This document shows, in pieces, positions 34,051 to 43,515 of a stretch of DNA of 55,646 nucleotides; the stretch's first letter is position 1, and every line of letters begins with the position of its first letter. The notes under the pieces were generated by a model. It searched no databases and was not told where the DNA came from. It worked only from the letters and a program-made list of their open reading frames with translations. Location: positions 1 to 55,646 of the forward strand of contig NZ_JACJRQ010000046.1 in NCBI RefSeq assembly GCF_014697355.1, read 5' to 3'. A program made the translations under genes and the position numbers. This DNA comes from Nostoc calcicola FACHB-3891. Its GTDB lineage: Bacteria > Cyanobacteriota > Cyanobacteriia > Cyanobacteriales > Nostocaceae.

Positions 34051-36253
34051 CCAGTTCTGACTCTACCCAGATCTGTCCCCGATGGCATTCGACAATCTTC
34101 TTACATATGGCTAAACCCATACCTGTACCAGTATATTCATCTCGTGTATGTAGCCGCTGAAAGATGACAAAAATGCGATCGCTAAATTTGGGGTCAATGC
34201 CAATTCCGTTATCTCGCACTGAAAATAGCCATGCGTCCTCTATTCTTTCTGCTCCCACATGGATTTGTGGCGGCTGGTCACTGTGGAATTTAATGGCGTT
34301 ACCGATGAGGTTCTGGAATAACTGCATCAGTTGGGTGCTGTCAGCCATGACTATTGGTAAGGGGTCGTGGGTAATGGTAGCACCAGTTTCTTGAATGCGT
34401 TGACGCAAATTGCCCAAAGCCCGATCTAAGGCTTTTTCTACGTCGTTCATTTGAAATGCGATCGCTTGCATATCCACTTTCGAGTATGCCAACACATCAT
34501 CAATCAATGTCTGCATCAGGCTGACTCCCTGTACAGCATAGCTGATAAATTCCTGGGCATCTTCGTCGAGTTCTTCGTAATACCGCATCTCTAACAATTG
34601 CACGTAATTCACCACTTGATTGAGTGGTTCTTGCAAGTCATGGGAGGCTACATAGGCAAACTTTTTCAATTCCGCATTGGAACGTTCTAAATCTTGCGCT
34701 AACTGAGCAAGTTCATCGGCTTGACGCAGCACAATATTCACAATTGCTTTTCGCAATTCTAGTGCTGCTTTGATTTCTACTTCTTTCCAAGGTAAAGAAG
34801 TTAAGCGGACGGTTTCTTTCCACAGTTCAAATGATTTGCGCGGACACAGACGGACATTTCCATCTGATTGGTTAAGTTCGTATGCTTTATTCGGATCGCC
34901 ACCCCAATTTACAGTTTGAATTACTTCCGGTCGGAACCACAAAACATAATTGCGCTTGGCGATGGGAATAGCTAACAAACCGCTGGCAACATTTTTAAAA
35001 CTTTCGGCATCTGGATAAATCTGTGGCAAAGAATCCGTGTAAAATACTTCTTGCTCAACGTTATTTTTGAGCCATTGAACTAAAAAATTCAGTTCTTCTT
35101 CTTTGGGAGTTTCACCAACTATCGTGCAATTGCCGCCAAAACACACGGCTGCACCTTGAGCGCTGGCTAAATCTAGAAGATTTTGGGGGTTTTTAACTAA
35201 ACCATCAATAAAGTTTTCTTCTTGGGACATATATTCAATCAACAGTGATTGAATATGTGTTAAATTTATCCGATGATAGTAGTCTTCTGTTTCTTCTCTA
35301 GCTGATATTTCTGTGAATATTACTCGCCCTAAAAATTCGCAAGCCTTACGCAATTCGTAAGAAACATATTTTGGTGACTGATGATGACAAGCAATTAGTC
35401 CCCAGAGTTTTTGGTCTTTAATTAACGAAATAGTAAGCGAAGCCCCAACACCCATATTATGCAAATACTCCATATGACATGAAGCAGCACTTCTGAGAAT
35501 CGAGTTAGTTAAATTAATTGGGCGATCGCTAATCGGATTATTTACCGGAAAAAGCTTTACTGCTTGAGAAGAAGCATCCGGGATGATTCTGATGGAATTG
35601 GAAGCAAATAACTTTCTCGCTGGTTTGGGAATATCTGACTCTGGGTAATGTAGTCCTAAATATGGTTCTAAGCTTTCTAGTTTTTCTTCAGCAACAACAC
35701 AACCATGACCATCATCATCAAATTTATATAACATTACCCTATCGAATTCCGTTAGTTTCCGGACTTCTTTAACGATAATTTGACAAAAATCATGGAGACT
35801 TGCTGTTTTTTCGAGTTGGTTAATGGAGGCTCTAGCTAGATGATAAAAGCTTAAAAATGGGATATTTTCCTGAGTAATGGCAGGCTCTAATTCCAGAATT
35901 AGAAATCCTTCTAGATTGCGGTGAAAAACTGCATCAAATACTATGTAGTCATCACCTTTTTTTCTTACCCAAACTTTCGTCGGATTGATAAAATCCAGAT
36001 TCTCCTCAGATAGTCCTTTTTTAATTCTTTCTATTTGGAACGAATCGAGTAAATCTTCTAATTTCTTTTGCAACATATTTTCGGGAGCAATTCCGAAAAT
36101 ATTTAACGTATTAGTACTAACTTGTAATATTTTTAGCTCAGGCTCCTCCAATACCAACAGAACACCATGAGGCTGAATTTGACTAGAAGTATGAATCGGT
36201 GCTTCTTTCAAGCTAATTAAGTTAATACCTGGCAATTGTATGTTCATTTCCAT
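33947..36253 (-). CDS. cph1: Cph1-type phytochrome histidine kinase
   Basis: A 768-residue phytochrome. PAS at about 15-120; GAF at about 145-315 with the DIP motif (Asp207) and the bilin-binding Cys259 next to His260 in RSAASCHMEYLHN; PHY at about 330-510 with the tongue motifs WGG (450-452) and PRKSF (471-475); HisKA with His538 (YVASHDLQEP); HATPase_c to about 750. Cys259, His260 and His538 coincide with Synechocystis Cph1 numbering. The N-terminal segment lacks the Cys used by biliverdin-binding phytochromes (LKEAPIHT instead), so phycocyanobilin is the likely chromophore. It is a red/far-red sensor that should phosphorylate the regulator encoded next. Confidence 0.95.
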   Translation of the reverse strand: MEMNIQLPGINLISLKEAPIHTSSQIQPHGVLLVLEEPELKILQVSTNTLNIFGIAPENMLQKKLEDLLDSFQIERIKKGLSEENLDFINPTKVWVRKKGDDYIVFDAVFHRNLEGFLILELEPAITQENIPFLSFYHLARASINQLEKTASLHDFCQIIVKEVRKLTEFDRVMLYKFDDDGHGCVVAEEKLESLEPYLGLHYPESDIPKPARKLFASNSIRIIPDASSQAVKLFPVNNPISDRPINLTNSILRSAASCHMEYLHNMGVGASLTISLIKDQKLWGLIACHHQSPKYVSYELRKACEFLGRVIFTEISAREETEDYYHRINLTHIQSLLIEYMSQEENFIDGLVKNPQNLLDLASAQGAAVCFGGNCTIVGETPKEEELNFLVQWLKNNVEQEVFYTDSLPQIYPDAESFKNVASGLLAIPIAKRNYVLWFRPEVIQTVNWGGDPNKAYELNQSDGNVRLCPRKSFELWKETVRLTSLPWKEVEIKAALELRKAIVNIVLRQADELAQLAQDLERSNAELKKFAYVASHDLQEPLNQVVNYVQLLEMRYYEELDEDAQEFISYAVQGVSLMQTLIDDVLAYSKVDMQAIAFQMNDVEKALDRALGNLRQRIQETGATITHDPLPIVMADSTQLMQLFQNLIGNAIKFHSDQPPQIHVGAERIEDAWLFSVRDNGIGIDPKFSDRIFVIFQRLHTRDEYTGTGMGLAICKKIVECHRGQIWVESELGEGATFYFTIPVGGRELERRNGRKTQNHLFSRGQ

Positions 36254-37482
36254 GACGATCCTCCTCTGTGGTTCGGGAGCATCAAAACTAGAGTATCTAC
36301 AATCATTGAAAATAATGAATTAAAAAATATTTGTTATTTTTACATCCATTATTTTTACTTAGTATCTAATTTCCCATGCCCTTATATTGCGCTTTGCAGC
36401 CGTTTTAGGATCTGTTTGCGCTTTAAAAGTTTAACAGTCGCTAAACTTAGATACTGATAAGAAATATGAAACCCATGTGATTAAAAAAATCTATATATAT
36501 GTAGCTGTGTTAAGTATAAAAATAAATTTTTATTGGATTTCCCACCTCGTTTGCCCCCATAACTCCTTCTTTAGGTAGTTTACTATGACTTGTGTGTACA
36601 CCGCAGCCTTAAAAAGGAGAGGGACACTTTTGCACCGCAAAACCAGGGTGAAGTATCTCAGTGCGCCATAAGTCTTAAATTGTGCCACTAAACACTGGTG
36701 TGTACACCATAGGTCAAGAGGGTAAGGGAAAAATCCTAGCTGCCATAGCAATCCGATTTGATTTTTGAAAAAATCTAAGTATATGTAGGGTGTGTTACGG
36801 CTTCCGTAACGCACCGTCCGAAGGTTTTGGTGCGTTAGCCTACGGCATAACACACCCTACGATTCCTATAGCAATTACAGCAGATTTCAAGAAAAGTGAA
36901 GTAGACAAAGATTCATGTATTACCCAGGTATAAAGTGTCTCTTACTCTTGAATTCTAAATTCTGCCGTATATCCCAGCTTTACCAGAAACCATAACTCTA
37001 AGAATTTCAATAAATACGGGTATTTTCGGTTTCTATTGTCTTAATTAGAACTTAAAATTAAATCTGTCAGATTATTTATTTCCCGTTAAAATCATAGAAT
37101 ATAATAAGATACCCCCTGAACACTTAGTCACAAGCCTTCTTATGTCTTTGAACAAATTCCAATATCACTTAAGTTGTAAATGCTTTGCTCTCAGTTATAA
37201 ATGAGGTAGTTAGAACGATCTATCTATCACACCAATCTTTGAGAGATTAGGGTTATTTACCTCAACGCCAAAAAAATTCAACTAGTATATCTAGTTGTCT
37301 GACTTGACTTAATGTCAGTTAAGGTATCAGCAGTTTGTTAGCCAATAAGATTAGACAATTACCAAATGATAATTTTATGGAAAAATGTTTAAATTTTGTA
37401 TGGAAGCTTCAATAAAACTCACAGATGTTTTTTTAGGCTATTTCTTGGTTAAATCTATAAAATCTCCAATGATAATATTGTT
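36254..37482. other. Long intergenic region between phytochrome and prs
   Basis: 1229 bp, AT-rich, with the promoters of the divergent phytochrome and prs genes. It contains two GTGTGTACACC motifs (about 36590 and 36698), a copy of the GTAGGGTG palindromic repeat (36749-36875) and several weak inverted repeats. Open frames here (36236-36457 plus, 36530-36853 minus) have no convincing start and overlap repeats. I see no gene. Confidence 0.6.
36749..36875. repeat. Dispersed palindromic repeat (GTAGGGTG family), copy 2
   Basis: The outer arms GTAGGGTGTGTTA and TAACACACCCTAC enclose a second internal palindrome (CGTAACGCACC/GGTGCGTTAG), so this is a larger version of the unit at 8007-8042. The left flank CGATTTGATTTTTGAA and TCTAAGTAT match copies 1 and 3. 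Confidence 0.7.
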
Positions 37483-38499
37483 ATGAATGCACATCGAGGA
37501 TCTGCTGTGCTCAGTTCTGCAACTTTCAAAGTGGAAGCACCTGGAACAGGGCTGACTGATAATCATCGCCTGCGCCTGTTTTCTGGCTCTGCCAATCTAC
37601 AACTGTCTCAAGAAGTTTCTCGTTACCTGGGCATGGACTTGGGGCCAATGATCCGCAAAAGATTTGCGGATGGAGAACTTTACGTTCAAATCCAAGAATC
37701 GATTCGGGGTTGTGATGTCTATTTAATCCAGCCATGTTGTCAACCCGTTAACGATCACTTGATGGAATTATTGATTATGGTTGACGCTTGTCGTCGAGCT
37801 TCTGCACGACAGGTAACCGCTGTAATTCCCTACTATGGCTACGCCCGCGCCGATCGCAAAACCGCAGGACGAGAATCAATAACCGCCAAGCTCGTTGCTA
37901 ACTTGATCACCGAAGCAGGTGCCAACCGCGTTCTAGCAATGGATTTGCACTCGGCTCAGATTCAAGGCTATTTCGATATACCCTTTGATCATGTTTACGG
38001 TTCGCCAGTATTATTAGATTATCTCGCAAGCAAAAAACTGTCCGACCTTGTGGTTGTTTCCCCAGATGTTGGCGGTGTTGCACGAGCTAGAGCATTTGCC
38101 AAAAAACTAAATGATGCTCCACTGGCAATTATTGACAAACGTCGTCAGGCACACAATGTTGCAGAAGTGTTAAACGTCATCGGTGATGTTAAAGGCAAAA
38201 CCGCAGTCTTGGTAGATGACATGATCGATACCGGTGGTACGATCGCTGAAGGAGCGCGACTACTGCGTGAAGAAGGAGCTAGTCAGGTATACGCCTGTGC
38301 AACTCATGCAGTGTTCTCCCCACCTGCTATGGAGCGGTTATCCAGTGGCTTGTTTGAGGAAGTCATTGTCACAAACACGATTCCCATACCAGAAAGTAAT
38401 CGCTTTCCACAACTAGTGGTGCTGTCAGTAGCTAATCTCTTAGGAGAAACTATCTGGCGAATTCATGAAGATACCTCAGTCAGCAGCATGTTCCGCTAG
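37483..38499 (+). CDS. prs: Ribose-phosphate pyrophosphokinase (PRPP synthase)
   Basis: A 338-residue enzyme that makes PRPP from ribose-5-phosphate and ATP for nucleotide, His and Trp synthesis. The RLFSGSANLQL start of the domain (about 31-41), the ATP-flexible loop with YYGYARADRK (about 117-126), the PRPP-binding loop VLVDDMIDTGGT (about 243-254) and the C-terminal NTIPIP are all present. Residues 1-28 are an extra N-terminal segment that cyanobacterial forms often carry. It is alone on the plus strand, with a long upstream region. Nothing odd is seen. Confidence 0.97.
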   Translation: MNAHRGSAVLSSATFKVEAPGTGLTDNHRLRLFSGSANLQLSQEVSRYLGMDLGPMIRKRFADGELYVQIQESIRGCDVYLIQPCCQPVNDHLMELLIMVDACRRASARQVTAVIPYYGYARADRKTAGRESITAKLVANLITEAGANRVLAMDLHSAQIQGYFDIPFDHVYGSPVLLDYLASKKLSDLVVVSPDVGGVARARAFAKKLNDAPLAIIDKRRQAHNVAEVLNVIGDVKGKTAVLVDDMIDTGGTIAEGARLLREEGASQVYACATHAVFSPPAMERLSSGLFEEVIVTNTIPIPESNRFPQLVVLSVANLLGETIWRIHEDTSVSSMFR

Positions 38500-38937
38500 C
38501 CAATAAAAGACTGTCGTTACCGTTAGAGGCATGAAGTATGAAGCATGAAGTATAAAATTTTTTAGCCTTCATTCTTCAGGCTTCATTTTTTTGATAAGGG
38601 ACTTCCAAAGAAAAAAATATTCCATAGTAGGGGCGCACAGCTGTGCGCCCCTACAAATGTGCAAATGGCCAAAAGGATGTATTATCACTTGTCCTGAGTA
38701 TTAGGCGATCGCAGAGCAGCAAAAAACATTTTCAAATCATCTCTGTATTTTACAAAAAAAGGGAACAGGGAACAGATAAGAAACTAAAGTTTTAGAGTTT
38801 AAAGCTCAGTCAAAAAAAAGATGTTTTTTGAGGGAGAGTGCAACGAAAAAAAACAATGTCATTATTTCAATCTCATGTTTAAAAACCATGAGTTTTTCCT
38901 GTTCCCTCTTGCCCGTTCCCTGTTCCCTCTGAAATTT
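38500..38937. other. Intergenic of palindrome and GGGAACAGG-type repeats
   Basis: Between the convergent prs and ClC genes. It contains GCATGAAGTATGAAGC direct repeats (38530-38550), a TTCATTTTTTT tail near 38581, the GTAGGGGCGCACAGCT palindrome (38627-38654), and GGGAACAGG repeats (38761-38775) answered by inverted copies near 38895-38930. No gene. Confidence 0.6.
38627..38654. repeat. GTAGGGGCGCACAG palindrome, copy 2
   Basis: A perfectly self-complementary 28-bp sequence whose half is GTAGGGGCGCACAG. It is the partner of the copy at 25656-25683. Confidence 0.7.
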
Positions 38938-40242
38938 TTAACTTTGTATCTCCTCAAGAGATTGCTGTGATTTAAGTTGAGAAGCGATAAAAGGAACTTT
39001 TGGTGCGAGAAAAAACCCAATTAAACTAGCAAAAAGGATTGGGGTCAAAGGGCTAAAATTAGTCAATTTTGATAACAACAAAGTTGTACTTATGGGTGTA
39101 CGTGTCACCGCTGCATTGATAGCTGCCATTGTACAAATCATAGCTAGTGCAGGATTCAACCCCGGAATTAAAATTGCAATTGCTTTACCAATACAAGCAC
39201 CAGTAAAAAATAAGGGAATAATGAAACCACCACGCCACGCACCAGTGACTGTGATACTGATAGATGCCATCTTACCCAAGGCTAAAATTAACAAAAAAAC
39301 AACTGAAAAATTAGTACTTAGGACTGACTCTAATTCTTCATGTCCGAAATAGCGGGTTAGGGGTAAGAAAGCTGCTAAAGTACCTAAGCCCAATCCTGCT
39401 AATGTGGTGCGTACATAAACGGGGCCGGGAACCATCGCTAACAGCCTGTCACAGCCGCGAAAAATGACCATAAAAATCCAACCTGCAACAGCGCCGATGA
39501 TTCCAAACAGGATAGCCACAGCAAAATCATCGATGTTCTCTAAACTGTATTGGGGAAAATGCCAGGTGGGAGCAATTCCCAAATGGGTGATGAAGGCAAA
39601 TACTAAATAACTAGCGCAACTAGAAACGATCGCTGGCATCAAAGCTTCGTAGTATTCGACGATATGCTGATGGTGAAGAATTTCTAGGGCAAACATCGCC
39701 CCACCTAATGGTGAGCCAAACAAGGCGGTAAAGCCAGCCGCCATTGCTGCTAAACTTGTGGATCTCAAGTCTTCGCCCTCAAGACGGAGGCGATCGCCTA
39801 CCCATGTACCAAAAGAACCTGTAACCTGTACTAATGGCGCTTCTGGCCCTGCACTACCCCCAGCAGCGATACTAACCAAAGAAGCGAGAATCATCGCCGG
39901 ATTTTTTCGTGCATCCAAACGTCCGCCACGAAAATGGATATTATCAACAATTACAGCAATTTCCCCAGGATTGCCTAAAAAATCAATTACCAAGCCAACA
40001 ATTAATCCAGCTATTGGCATAACTATTAGCAGACTCACACCCTCAAATCTTGCTAGTTGGTGAGTCATCAGTTCCAGAATAATCCAGTACAAACTAGCAA
40101 ATACACCACAAACAGTCCCCACCACTACCCAGCGTAAAACCCACCGTGAAATGAAAAGAGGATTACGTTTTACCAGTCCAAAAAGTTGCAAAAATTTCCA
40201 GCGTTGAGTTTGGTTTGTGGGAGGACGGTTATTTGGTAACAC
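38938..40242 (-). CDS. ClC-family chloride channel/transporter
   Basis: About 434 residues from the GTG at 40242 (AGGA 8 bases upstream); the frame stays open to a TTG at 40269. There is no ATG near the N-terminus. It has about ten membrane helices of the ClC fold. The selectivity-filter regions read GGSAGPEAP (GREGP position, near 140) and GGFIIPLFFTGACIG (GGIFAP position, near 350). The gating Glu of the GREGP motif is replaced by Ala, with a Glu two residues later. The lack of the gating Glu suggests channel-like rather than proton-coupled behaviour, but this needs alignment. Confidence 0.85.
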   Translation of the reverse strand: MLPNNRPPTNQTQRWKFLQLFGLVKRNPLFISRWVLRWVVVGTVCGVFASLYWIILELMTHQLARFEGVSLLIVMPIAGLIVGLVIDFLGNPGEIAVIVDNIHFRGGRLDARKNPAMILASLVSIAAGGSAGPEAPLVQVTGSFGTWVGDRLRLEGEDLRSTSLAAMAAGFTALFGSPLGGAMFALEILHHQHIVEYYEALMPAIVSSCASYLVFAFITHLGIAPTWHFPQYSLENIDDFAVAILFGIIGAVAGWIFMVIFRGCDRLLAMVPGPVYVRTTLAGLGLGTLAAFLPLTRYFGHEELESVLSTNFSVVFLLILALGKMASISITVTGAWRGGFIIPLFFTGACIGKAIAILIPGLNPALAMICTMAAINAAVTRTPISTTLLLSKLTNFSPLTPILFASLIGFFLAPKVPFIASQLKSQQSLEEIQS

Positions 40243-40267
40243 TGCTGATTTCCTAACTGCAAGAATC

Positions 40268-40291
40268 AAATGTCAAGGTTTTTTGACATTT
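40268..40291. promoter_or_regulatory. Inverted repeat upstream of ClC
   Basis: AAATGTCAA, GGTTTT, TTGACATTT: perfect 9-base arms. It lies at the start of the divergent region between ClC and the DUF2993 gene. A TTGACA half-site could double as a -35 box. A similar TGTCAAG/CTTGACA repeat lies upstream of the porin gene at 45692-45709. Confidence 0.35.
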
Positions 40292-40473
40292 ATTATAGTA
40301 CCGTAATGTGAATTCAAAACGTATAAACATAAAAAATATTAAAAATTGTATCAATATACTTTTAGATAGACAATATTTACAACTTTAGTACATCGCCAGA
40401 TAGATAAATTTTTGATGAAAATTTATTAAATTGACTCAAGGATATGATATTTCAATTAGGAGTTATTTTAATA

Positions 40474-41214
40474 ATGCCAGAGAATCCTGGGTTAGGAGAA
40501 CAGGCGCTGAATAAAGCGGCAGAAATAGGATTATCTAGCCAGTTAGATGAAGTAGAAAATTTAGATGTAAATATCAAAACCGAGCCACTGAAAGTAGTTC
40601 AGGGACAGGTCGATTCAGTCACAATTGAAGGTGAAGGTTTAGTTATGCAGAAAGACCTCCGGATGGAGGAATTGAAAATGCAAATGCATAGTGTTGCTAT
40701 CAATCCACTGAGTGTGGCTTTTGGCAAAATTGAACTCACAAAACCTACTGAAGCTAATACACGAGTTGTTTTAACGGAAGCTGATATCAATCGCGCCTTC
40801 AACTCTGAATATGTGCGAGCGCAACTACAAAATCAAAAAATACACGTTAACGGACAACAGACGACTATTGAACCGCAACATGTAGAATTTCGGCTACCTG
40901 GTGATGGAAAAGTAGCACTTAACGCCAGCGTAAAATTAGTAGAAACAGGCGAAAATCAGCAAGTTGCTTTTTCCGCAGTACCTTGGATCGATGCTAATGG
41001 AAAAAGTGTTTTGCTGGAAAATGTTGAGTATGGCGAAAGTGAAGAAATATCGCCAGATTTGACAAAAGCTTTGATAGATCAAACCAGCGAGATTTTGAAT
41101 TTGAGTAATTTTGATTTGCAGGGAATGAATCTACAAGTTAACCAACTAAAAGTAGAAGTAGGTCAACTCACTCTGCAAGCCCAAGCTTATGTAGAACAAA
41201 TTCCTTCTGCTTAA
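40474..41214 (+). CDS. DUF2993 (LmeA-like) protein
   Basis: 246 residues from the ATG at 40474, which has AGGAG 11 bases upstream; the ATG at 40444 lacks one. It starts PENPGLGEQALNKAAEIGLS and continues with beta-rich segments ending LTLQAQAYVEQIP, the pattern of cyanobacterial DUF2993 proteins. The family is related to mycobacterial LmeA, a lipid-binding protein of the envelope. No signal peptide is apparent in this version. It may bind membrane lipids. The next gene lies 32 bp downstream on the same strand and may be co-transcribed. Confidence 0.85.
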   Translation: MPENPGLGEQALNKAAEIGLSSQLDEVENLDVNIKTEPLKVVQGQVDSVTIEGEGLVMQKDLRMEELKMQMHSVAINPLSVAFGKIELTKPTEANTRVVLTEADINRAFNSEYVRAQLQNQKIHVNGQQTTIEPQHVEFRLPGDGKVALNASVKLVETGENQQVAFSAVPWIDANGKSVLLENVEYGESEEISPDLTKALIDQTSEILNLSNFDLQGMNLQVNQLKVEVGQLTLQAQAYVEQIPSA

Positions 41215-41246
41215 AAATAGACACTCATCAACTCAGGATAGTAATA

Positions 41247-41798
41247 ATGGAAACTACAGAAACAACCCAAACAAATTCAACACCTTTTCCAAATATCCCA
41301 CCAGTTATTGAAAGTAACGATAGTGAGTATCGTGATAGTGGCGTACCCAGCACAGTTGCGATCGCCGGACATCCCCTCCACCCCCTGAGTGTGATTTTTC
41401 CCATCGCCTTTTTAGCCGCCGCCTTGGGAAGCGATTTCGGCTACTGGTTAACTAATGATTTCTTCTGGGCTAGGGCTTCGCTATGGTTAATTGGACTCGG
41501 ATTAGGAGGAGGACTACTTGCAGCCGCGATCGGTCTGAGTGACTTTTTGAAAATCGAACGAGTCCGCAAGCGTACCGCCGGTTGGGTGCATTTGATACTT
41601 AACGTTTCTATCCTGGTTTTGACACTCGTTAACTTCCTCCTACGCTTGGGCGACCCTGAATCCCGAATACTACCTTGGGGATTGGTTCTCTCGCTGATTG
41701 TTGGTACACTCACTAGCGCTTCGGGCTGGTTCGGTGCTGAACTCTCCTATCGCCACAAAATCGGTGTAGTGGGTGGTGGTAGTCGAAGATATCCGTAG
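41247..41798 (+). CDS. DUF2231 membrane protein
   Basis: A 183-residue protein with four predicted membrane helices (about 48-68, 78-98, 115-135, 145-165). The segment AIAGHPLHPLSVIFPIAFLA marks the DUF2231 family, whose function is unknown. The N-terminal 40 residues are polar and Thr/Pro-rich. It follows the DUF2993 gene by 32 bp on the same strand. Confidence 0.88.
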   Translation: METTETTQTNSTPFPNIPPVIESNDSEYRDSGVPSTVAIAGHPLHPLSVIFPIAFLAAALGSDFGYWLTNDFFWARASLWLIGLGLGGGLLAAAIGLSDFLKIERVRKRTAGWVHLILNVSILVLTLVNFLLRLGDPESRILPWGLVLSLIVGTLTSASGWFGAELSYRHKIGVVGGGSRRYP

Positions 41799-41954
41799 TG
41801 AAATAATTCGTAATTCGTAATGACGCTCGTTCCGACGCTCCTACGTCGCTAACGCTGCGCTAACGTAATTCGTAATTAATATTCAATATTACGAATTATT
41901 GAGAAACGACTGTACAGAGGCTAAAATTTTGCTTGGTCTCTAAGCTTTCAAAAA

Positions 41955-42371
41955 ATGCGCCGCAACCCAAACCAAACAATATATATTATTCTGTCTATGC
42001 TCATCGTTGTACCGATGGGTTTTTTCTTTAAGTATTACGCTGGCCCCGGCTATAAGTGGTTTAATGACTACGGAGGAGATATACTTTACGAAATATTTTG
42101 GTGTCTGCTTGGATTTTGCTTTTTTAGAAGTCGAGCAGCAATAATCCAAATTCCAATATGGGTTTTTGTCATCACCTGTATAATAGAATTCTTGCAACTT
42201 TGGCATCCGCCAATATTAGACGAGATTCGCGCCACCTTCATAGGTAAATTGTTACTTGGTACTACCTTTGTTTGGTGGGATTTTCCTCATTACCTATTGG
42301 GTTGTATCTTAGGTTGGTTGTGGTTGCAACAATTACAAAAAATCGGTTATGCAAAAAAAAGTCAAGGTTAA
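41955..42371 (+). CDS. DUF2809 family membrane protein
   Basis: A 138-residue protein with four membrane helices (about 10-25, 42-57, 65-80, 108-123). The motif FIGKLLLGTTFVWWDFPHYLLGCILGW identifies the DUF2809 family, formerly grouped with VanZ-like proteins; function unknown. Its stop overlaps the start of the DUF167 gene by 23 bp. An upstream 150-bp gap carries GTAATTCGTAAT repeats. Confidence 0.83.
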   Translation: MRRNPNQTIYIILSMLIVVPMGFFFKYYAGPGYKWFNDYGGDILYEIFWCLLGFCFFRSRAAIIQIPIWVFVITCIIEFLQLWHPPILDEIRATFIGKLLLGTTFVWWDFPHYLLGCILGWLWLQQLQKIGYAKKSQG

Positions 42372-42576
42372 ACCTAACTCAAAACAGCAAAAAATCGAAG
42401 AACAACCTGATGGTAGCCTGACCGTCTATTTAAAATCGCCTCCAGTTGATGGTAAGGCTAATGAAGAGTTAATTAAACTTCTAGCAGAGAAATTTGGTGT
42501 GCCAAAATCTGATATCAGAATTAAGTCTGGTTTGTCCTCCCGACAAAAGTTAATTGAAATTGATATGGCTATCTAG
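42349..42576 (+). CDS. DUF167 (YggU-like) protein
   Basis: A 75-residue protein with the DUF167 pattern: VKVKPNSKQQKIEEQPDG, PPVDGKANEELIKLLAEKFG, then SGLSSRQKLIEI. The family has a small alpha/beta fold of unknown function. The start lies inside the previous gene, 23 bp before its stop, so translation is coupled. Confidence 0.92.
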   Translation: MQKKVKVKPNSKQQKIEEQPDGSLTVYLKSPPVDGKANEELIKLLAEKFGVPKSDIRIKSGLSSRQKLIEIDMAI

Positions 42577-42687
42577 TGCTGATTATTTTGTCTTTACTGG
42601 TTCACTGCCTGGTAAAACTTCATGTAATATTATGTATCACTTGATGCGACCAGGAATCGAGAGGCACAGGCTTGCAAAACAGAATTT

Positions 42688-43317
42688 TTAATATTCTATA
42701 TCTTTGTGTACATCCTTGATACTAATATACCTGGACTGCGCTTTGACTCTTTCTATCCAAGCTTGGATAGCAGGAAATTGTGTTAAATCAAACCCGCCTT
42801 CATCAGCTACATGAGTATAGGCGAACAACGCAATATCAGCAATTGTGTAACGCTCTCCTACAAAAAAAGTGTGAGAAGTTAAGTGTTTTTCCATCAAGTT
42901 AAGTGCTGCATAACCTGGTTCGCGTTTTTGCTTTATAGCTTCACTATATTCTTCAGGTTTACCTAAAATAGAAATCCAAAATCTCGATGTGGCAATGAAA
43001 GGTTCATGGCTATACTGTTCAAAAAATAACCATTGCAGCACTTGCGATCGCAAAAAGCGATCGTAGGGTAAAAATTCTGTACCTTCACTCAGATAAACCA
43101 ATATGGCATTCGACTCCGCCAAATATTTTCCTGGCTCGATTTCCAGAACGGGAATCTTCCCATTGGGATTTTTACTTAAAAATTCTGGTGTTCGAGTCTC
43201 GCCTTTTAAGATGTTAACCTCTACCCTTTCAAAAGGCATACCTAGTTGTGTCAATAAAAGACGTATCTTATAAGCATTGCCAGAAGGTAAAAAATCGTAC
43301 AAACGCAGTAGTTCCAT
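42688..43317 (-). CDS. Glutathione S-transferase family protein
   Basis: About 209 residues from the ATG at 43317, the usual family start (MELLRLYDFLPSGNAYKI); an in-frame ATG 12 bp up is the alternative. N-terminal thioredoxin fold (about 1-80) with the glutathione-site motif LAESNAILVYL, and an all-helical C-terminal domain (about 90-205). The Ser in SGNAYKI is at the catalytic position, so a Ser-type or nu/theta-like enzyme is likely. Detoxification or a specific conjugation role cannot be told apart. Confidence 0.9.
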   Translation of the reverse strand: MELLRLYDFLPSGNAYKIRLLLTQLGMPFERVEVNILKGETRTPEFLSKNPNGKIPVLEIEPGKYLAESNAILVYLSEGTEFLPYDRFLRSQVLQWLFFEQYSHEPFIATSRFWISILGKPEEYSEAIKQKREPGYAALNLMEKHLTSHTFFVGERYTIADIALFAYTHVADEGGFDLTQFPAIQAWIERVKAQSRYISIKDVHKDIEY

Positions 43318-43515
43318 GCTAAAATACATTAAAGAATGTGTTGATAACTAAGGGTTCAAAATACAATATCTTACCAAAATATTTTCCAAAAACCGGATAA
43401 TTTCTTTTATATTTAACTTTTTCCTCCCTAGATAAAATCATCTCAAAAAATAAAAAAAGTATTATTTCTTTCTAGATTGAGATGTTTAATTTAGTCATCG
43501 GTTGAGAATAAAAGT

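Noticed and set aside
36236..36457. Open frame of 73 codons starting inside the phytochrome start region
   Set aside because: It is AT-rich noise in the promoter region, with no ribosome site.
36530..36853. Open frame of 107 codons on the minus strand
   Set aside because: It overlaps the GTAGGGTG palindromic repeat, and the translation is repeat-driven.
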